From positions 204,269 to 268,268 of the forward strand of contig VSDK01003906.1 of the NCBI GenBank assembly GCA_009767595.1: 64,000 nt of DNA, in the 5' to 3' direction. Of the stretch, positions 60,346 to 64,000 are shown piece after piece (the first letter of the stretch is position 1; every line of letters begins with the position of its first letter). Origin of the DNA: Symbiodinium kawagutii (lineage: Eukaryota > Sar > Dinophyceae > Suessiales > Symbiodiniaceae). The notes below the pieces were generated by a model. It was not told the DNA's origin. It did not search any database and saw nothing but the letters and a program-made list of their open reading frames with translations. The position numbers and the translations under genes were made by a program.

Positions 60346-60481
60346 TCTTCTGCACCTCATGGCCGAACTCAGCCGGAAGCGACTGCCTGTCGATCCAGGC
60401 CACGTCCCAGCCGATCCGTTTCCCTGCGCTGAGCTCAGAGAGAGTGGTCACCCTTTGGGGTCACGGGTGGCGAATCAACCG
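60346..60481 (+). CDS. putative coding exon, strong
   Basis: TTGTCCCAG acceptor and ACCG|GTAGGT donor. It reads LLHLMAELSRKRLPVDPGHV then PADPFPCAELRESGHPLGSR and VANQP. The acceptor is formed at the edge of the GGTTTCC array. Two other frames are open but less regular. Family unknown. Confidence 0.6.
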
Positions 60482-61238
60482 GTAGGTCATGTGATGATAC
60501 TAAGGTAGGGTGAACCCTATGGTTGATCTATGGTTGCTCTATCGTTGATCTATGGTTGATGTATCTATAGTTATATAATTGATGATTAGTGGTTACCCTA
60601 TATAGATATTCATGTGTTTAATTGTTAGGGATCAATGAATGTTGATGAAAAATGAATGGTGATTCATAGTGATTAATGGTGATCAATCGCGGTCAACCGT
60701 GCGAGTCGCGATTGAGCAATTGAGAGTGGTTATATAATTGACCTTCATTCATGGTTAGTTATGTTTACCTGACTGTTCCAGAGATAATCCATAGTCACCT
60801 CGCAATTCGGGGGGATAATCCATAGTCACCCGGAAATAGAGAAAGATTCATGCAAGGGTCAATTACTGAGTTTCATCAACATTCAGTTGATGGCGATTAA
60901 ATGGTTTGTACAGTAAATGGTCGATCAATGGCCAGTGAATGGTCAAGTGATAGTTGATTATGATTTTAATCAATGGTGAATCAATGGATAATCAATAGTA
61001 GGTAGATCTGTACATTGCTGGTTAATCATTAGTCAATCATAGGTTATTGATTGGTCACATAGGTTAGTCATTGATTGCTCATTGCTTGATCATTGGTTAA
61101 CTTACCGTCAGTTCACCAATGATCAGTTTTAAGTCAACCAATGACAACTAAAGTCAGTTCTGACAACTTAAGTCAACCAATGACAACTTACCAGTCTGAA
61201 TGGGTGGTTTTAAGTCAGTTCACCAATCAATTGACTAA
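60482..61238 (+). other. intron: G+T-rich then A+C-rich
   Basis: CTATGGTTGATCTATGGTTGCTCTATCGTTGATC (11-bp units) at 60517-60565, TGGTGATCAATGG-rich middle, then GTCAACCAATGACAACTTAAG repeats at 61130-61200 before the next exon. Confidence 0.55.
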
Positions 61239-61412
61239 ACTGTCAGTTCTCGGGTTCATCCATGGCGCCGTTGCTTGGGATACCCCGCTGGCCTCAACCA
61301 GGGCCGCAACTCCTTTGCCTCCACCCCTGCCGCCACCGCCAAGGAGGGCAGCAGCCACCACAGTGTGCATGTTAGATCACCGAAAATGGCGCAGTTGATA
61401 GTGGCGAGCTAA
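61239..61412 (+). CDS. putative coding exon
   Basis: 57 codons between TAA and TAA: GYPAGLNQGRNSFASTPAAT then AKEGSSHHSVHVRSPKMAQL and IVAS. Codon use is strongest from about 61275. A second frame (Pro-rich, 61141-61398) is open. Possibly terminal. Family unknown. Confidence 0.45.
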   Translation, partial: TVSSRVHPWRRCLGYPAGLNQGRNSFASTPAATAKEGSSHHSVHVRSPKMAQLIVAS

Positions 61413-61419
61413 GGCTCTG

Positions 61420-62330
61420 AACTAACGCCGTTGCTTATGGCTATGAACCAGTGTCTTAATGACTACCATTATGGATATATTAGCATACCAATGGTTGACA
61501 TGGCTGTTGATAATTGTCATTACAGTAAATGGGGATCAACATGGCTATACAAATGCTAGCAAATAAAGATAATGGTTGAAAAGACCCAAGTCCTGCTTTT
61601 CTGATCAATTGTTGTTCATAACGATTATGCACAATTTTGATGAACAGTGGTATTCAGAATGCTTAATTGTGCTTAAACGGTATTTTTAATGCTAGTCCTG
61701 CACAACGATTGTTCACAATGATCATGTGTGTGAACAACGGTCCTTCACAACGTATATTCAGGACAGTGATGAATTCATGACGGTGATTCACAACGGCTAT
61801 GAACAACTTACAACCGTTATTTACAACGGTTTTGAACGGCAAATGTTTTATGTAACGGCTGTTAATGGGATACAGATACAGTCTCATATTTCAAAGTTTC
61901 TAGATCCGAGCGGTTCAAAATCTAAGGAACTTTTTTGGTAATCAATGGTAATCAACATGCAGCAATGCAAATCGTCATTTGCAATACATAAACCATCAGC
62001 ACGCAGTTGATTTCTTGTTGCACTGGATTACCACAGGGTATCAGTTGGTTATACACGTATATGGTCTGTAGATCAAGTAGGGCTGTAACAGATTCTGTGA
62101 GACAGTTTCATGCAAATGATTCGCGCCCTTGATTTGTGCCATCAACATTTCACATCCCCAGCTGCCAATGGATAAACCATCACCAAAGTGGTATCCATAA
62201 ATTGTGATCCAACCATCCCTGAAGTCAGAAAAAAATAGGATGTGTAAAAAAGCTGAATGACAACTCAACCATCCCTGAAGTCAGAAACATCTTTGGAGCC
62301 GGGGAGCCATGGACATGGCCCCATGGCATG
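61420..62330. other. no exon seen
   Basis: AT-rich. 61640-61840 has ACAACGGT/TTCACAACG repeats in both orientations. Small ORFs on both strands without bias. Confidence 0.35.
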
Positions 62331-62351
62331 GCAGCTTCGTCATTCGTCCAG

Positions 62352-62451
62352 GAAAAAGGCCATGCCTTGTGCTCCTCCCAAGCCCGGGGCCACGGAACCG
62401 CTCGACATTTTTCAGCAAGTTGCCACTCACGTTGAAGATATGGCGAGCTGG
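62352..62451 (+). CDS. putative coding exon ending at a family 1 border
   Basis: CGTCCAG acceptor, then KKAMPCAPPKPGATEPLDIF and QQVATHVEDMASW, ending at GCTGG|GTCAGC where family 1 long-form sequence starts. An alternative + frame is less coding-like. Family unknown. Confidence 0.5.
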
Positions 62452-62559
62452 GTCAGCGCAGTTAACCAACCAACCAATGGTTAACCAGCTGGTTGATTTA
62501 ATGGTTAATGATAAGGGGATAATAAGCAACAATAGTAGGGGATATACCAGCTTTATATA
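62449..62559 (+). mobile_element. family 1 long form, left part
   Basis: GGGTCAGCGCAGTTAACCAACCAACCAATGG, then AGCTGGTTGATTTAATGG and a GGGGATATACCAGCTTTATATA tail. Confidence 0.6.
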
Positions 62560-62677
62560 GCTATGGGTCAAGCAGTTAACCAACCAATTTCATGGTAGAT
62601 AATAACCAACAACCTATAGGGAAAACAGCCTGGTTAATGATAGGGGAACCAGGGGTAAAGGGTTTTGACCCAGAGCC
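62560..62677 (+). mobile_element. family 1 MITE
   Basis: GCTATGGGTCAAGCAGTTAACC left and TTGACCCAGAGCC right; right flank ATAT, left flank TATA. Confidence 0.7.
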
Positions 62678-63044
62678 ATATGTTTATGATTGCAAGAAGT
62701 CTATGTATATAGAGCATGTATGTCATTGCATGCCCGTATTTTTGGTTTCCTTCATAGTAATAGAGATACTATATGTGTATGCCATGTGTTTTATTCAAGT
62801 AGGTACATGGCAGTGGTTCTTACATGCCTATGGATTGGTGAAGGGAAAGGCGGGTGGCTTTGTTTTAATGGCTAGGTATGTATCAATGCATGTATGTGGT
62901 TCATGAATGCAATTGTGCATAAGCAGGTGTTCACTTAGGTATGCACTCATACGTGTAGATGTAGATGTTGGCGTAGTTATCCAATATGATGTGATGTGTT
63001 GTAACGCATTGAATGTGTGTGTGTGTGTTTGTTAGTTCATTGCA

Positions 63045-63530
63045 ACTAGTATATTGCATTGCATTGTTGCTTTCTCATGTCATGTTTGGCATGGTAAATT
63101 AAGGCAATGTAGTGGAGTATCAAATATTGTGGTGCAATGCAGCTAGGTGTAGTGGAATGCAATGTAGTCCAAGGTAATGTGAACACAATGGAATACAAGT
63201 ATTGCGAAAATATAACGAAAGACAATGCTGGGCGATATTGGAGTGTGATTCATTGTAGTATGTAAGGCAATTTGACATCATCTGATGTTCTGTATATGAT
63301 GTATAAAGCAATGTCATGCAATGGGATGTCCGTTGTTCAGTGTAAACACGTAATGCTACCGCAACCCAATGCAATATGCTAGATTCATTCAATGCATTGC
63401 AAGTGCTGCAATGTGGCGTGTATAATGGTCACATGTTACCTAGGTCATTGAAATATCATGCCATGTCATGGTATCTCATGCCATGTAATGTAGATCCATG
63501 CAATGTGCCATGCAATGTGTGACATGTAGA
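63045..63530 (+). repeat. GCAATG/ATGCAATG degenerate repeat tract
   Basis: GCAATGCAGC, GGAATGCAATGTAG and ATGCCATGTCATG words recur throughout. No coding island. Confidence 0.55.
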
Positions 63531-63535
63531 CCAGT

Positions 63536-63624
63536 GCCTTGGCGTGTCAAGGTCCGGGTTGCCGCCAAAGTGGCCGGCGAAAGCAAGCTCCGACCAGCAA
63601 GACTGGACAAGGCCACATTTGACG
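63536..63624 (+). CDS. putative coding exon, basic
   Basis: The frame reads PWRVKVRVAAKVAGESKLRP then ARLDKATFD and ends at GACG|GTTTATAG. The donor lies at the first unit of the decamer array that follows. Family unknown. Confidence 0.5.
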
Positions 63625-63693
63625 GTTTATAGTGGTTTATAGTGGTTTATAGTGGTTTATAGTGGTTTATTGTGATTTATAGTGGTTAATGGT
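63624..63693 (+). repeat. GGTTTATAGT decamer array, exact 10-bp period
   Basis: Seven units start at 63624, 63634, 63644, 63654, 63664, 63674 and 63684. The first unit contains the predicted splice donor of the preceding exon. Confidence 0.95.
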
Positions 63694-63756
63694 GAAAAGC
63701 AATCCTGTTAGCAATCACAGGATTGAGCTAACTCCCTGTTCTTCCCCGGTGGAGCA

Positions 63757-64000
63757 ATGGGTACATGCCAAACATCCGCCCTGAAATGCGTGTGTGATGG
63801 TGCTGCAGTTTTGCACTCCAGGGTCTTCTCAAGCCTGGAAAAACAGAAGCTACTGTTGGTGATATTTGATTGGAAGACAAGAGTTGGATACAGCGAGCTA
63901 AGTCAGGAGGGTGCCAATGACACGGAGCCTGGTCATTTGCATGTGAGCTTCGCATGGAACAATATGCCATGGAATCTGAATTCTGAACGGGAATTAGTAT
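63757..64000 (+). CDS. open frame running off the window edge, unknown
   Basis: From ATG 63757 the frame stays open for 81 codons to the edge: MGTCQTSALKCVCDGAAVLH, SSLEKQKLLLVIFDWKTRVG, YSELSQEGANDTEPGHLHVS and FAWNNMPWNLNSERELV. Coding-like codons. The ATG may be internal, since an in-frame TGA lies 11 codons upstream and acceptors are possible. The - strand ORF here is a shadow. Confidence 0.5.
   Translation, partial: MGTCQTSALKCVCDGAAVLHSRVFSSLEKQKLLLVIFDWKTRVGYSELSQEGANDTEPGHLHVSFAWNNMPWNLNSERELV

Noticed and set aside
1-64000. Dinoflagellate spliced-leader relics, tRNA, rRNA and autonomous transposase or reverse-transcriptase genes
   Set aside because: I looked for the leader core (TAGCCATTTTGGCTCAAG) and for characteristic motifs by eye and found none; a profile search could still find diverged copies.

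Overview
The window looks like nuclear DNA of a large-genome protist, most likely a dinoflagellate of the Symbiodinium/Suessiales type. Reasons: short GC-rich coding islands (about 50-200 bp) sit in long AT-richer introns and spacers; almost all convincing islands are on the + strand, as expected of unidirectional gene arrays; one fragment (about 21.35-21.83 kb) carries the ubiquitin-like plus RCC1-type repeats that are abundant in dinoflagellate gene models; and the non-coding DNA is full of small inverted-repeat elements. There is no operon, Shine-Dalgarno or bacterial gene layout. The organism call is inference. I saw no rRNA, tRNA, CRISPR array or intact autonomous transposon. One assembly gap of 104 N interrupts a trinucleotide microsatellite at 6.63 kb.

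Layout. 0-11 kb: about a dozen short + strand exons (600-766, 2074-2194, 3812-3931, 4045-4240, 5600-5714, 6271-6351, 7251-7337, 8092-8178, 8308-8490, 9485-9640, 10162-10272) among mobile-element copies. 11-20 kb: two tandem-repeat-bearing introns, exons at 12353, 13894, 15036, 16273 and 18336, a GCGTAGGC array at 16.5 kb and a fold-back element at 16.8 kb. 20-28 kb: small ORFs, an RCC1-like pseudogene, a 400-bp AAATC satellite, and exons at 22977, 23803, 24994, 25999, 26722 and 27642. 28-43 kb: scattered exons with good splice signals (29457, 30958, 34474, 34889, 35698, 37188, 37877, 39687, 41154, 42230). 43-52 kb: longer, lower-GC ORFs whose coding status is uncertain. 52-64 kb: the clearest coding islands, including one with a GTGAGT donor (52516-52711), a probable C-terminal exon with a stop codon (53905-54199), an exon containing an in-frame inserted element (54378-54669), and an ORF that runs off the right edge (63757-64000).

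I could not join the exons into complete proteins and recognise almost no families. The window is therefore an annotation of exon islands, not of finished genes. The most interesting signals are in the non-coding part: at least three families of miniature inverted-repeat elements that all make 4-bp target duplications, one of them inserted in frame between 20-bp direct repeats in a coding exon; introns that tend to be G+T-rich after the donor and A+C-rich before the acceptor, so that the two arms are complementary; and exact 10- or 11-bp tandem arrays, several of which start at a predicted splice donor.
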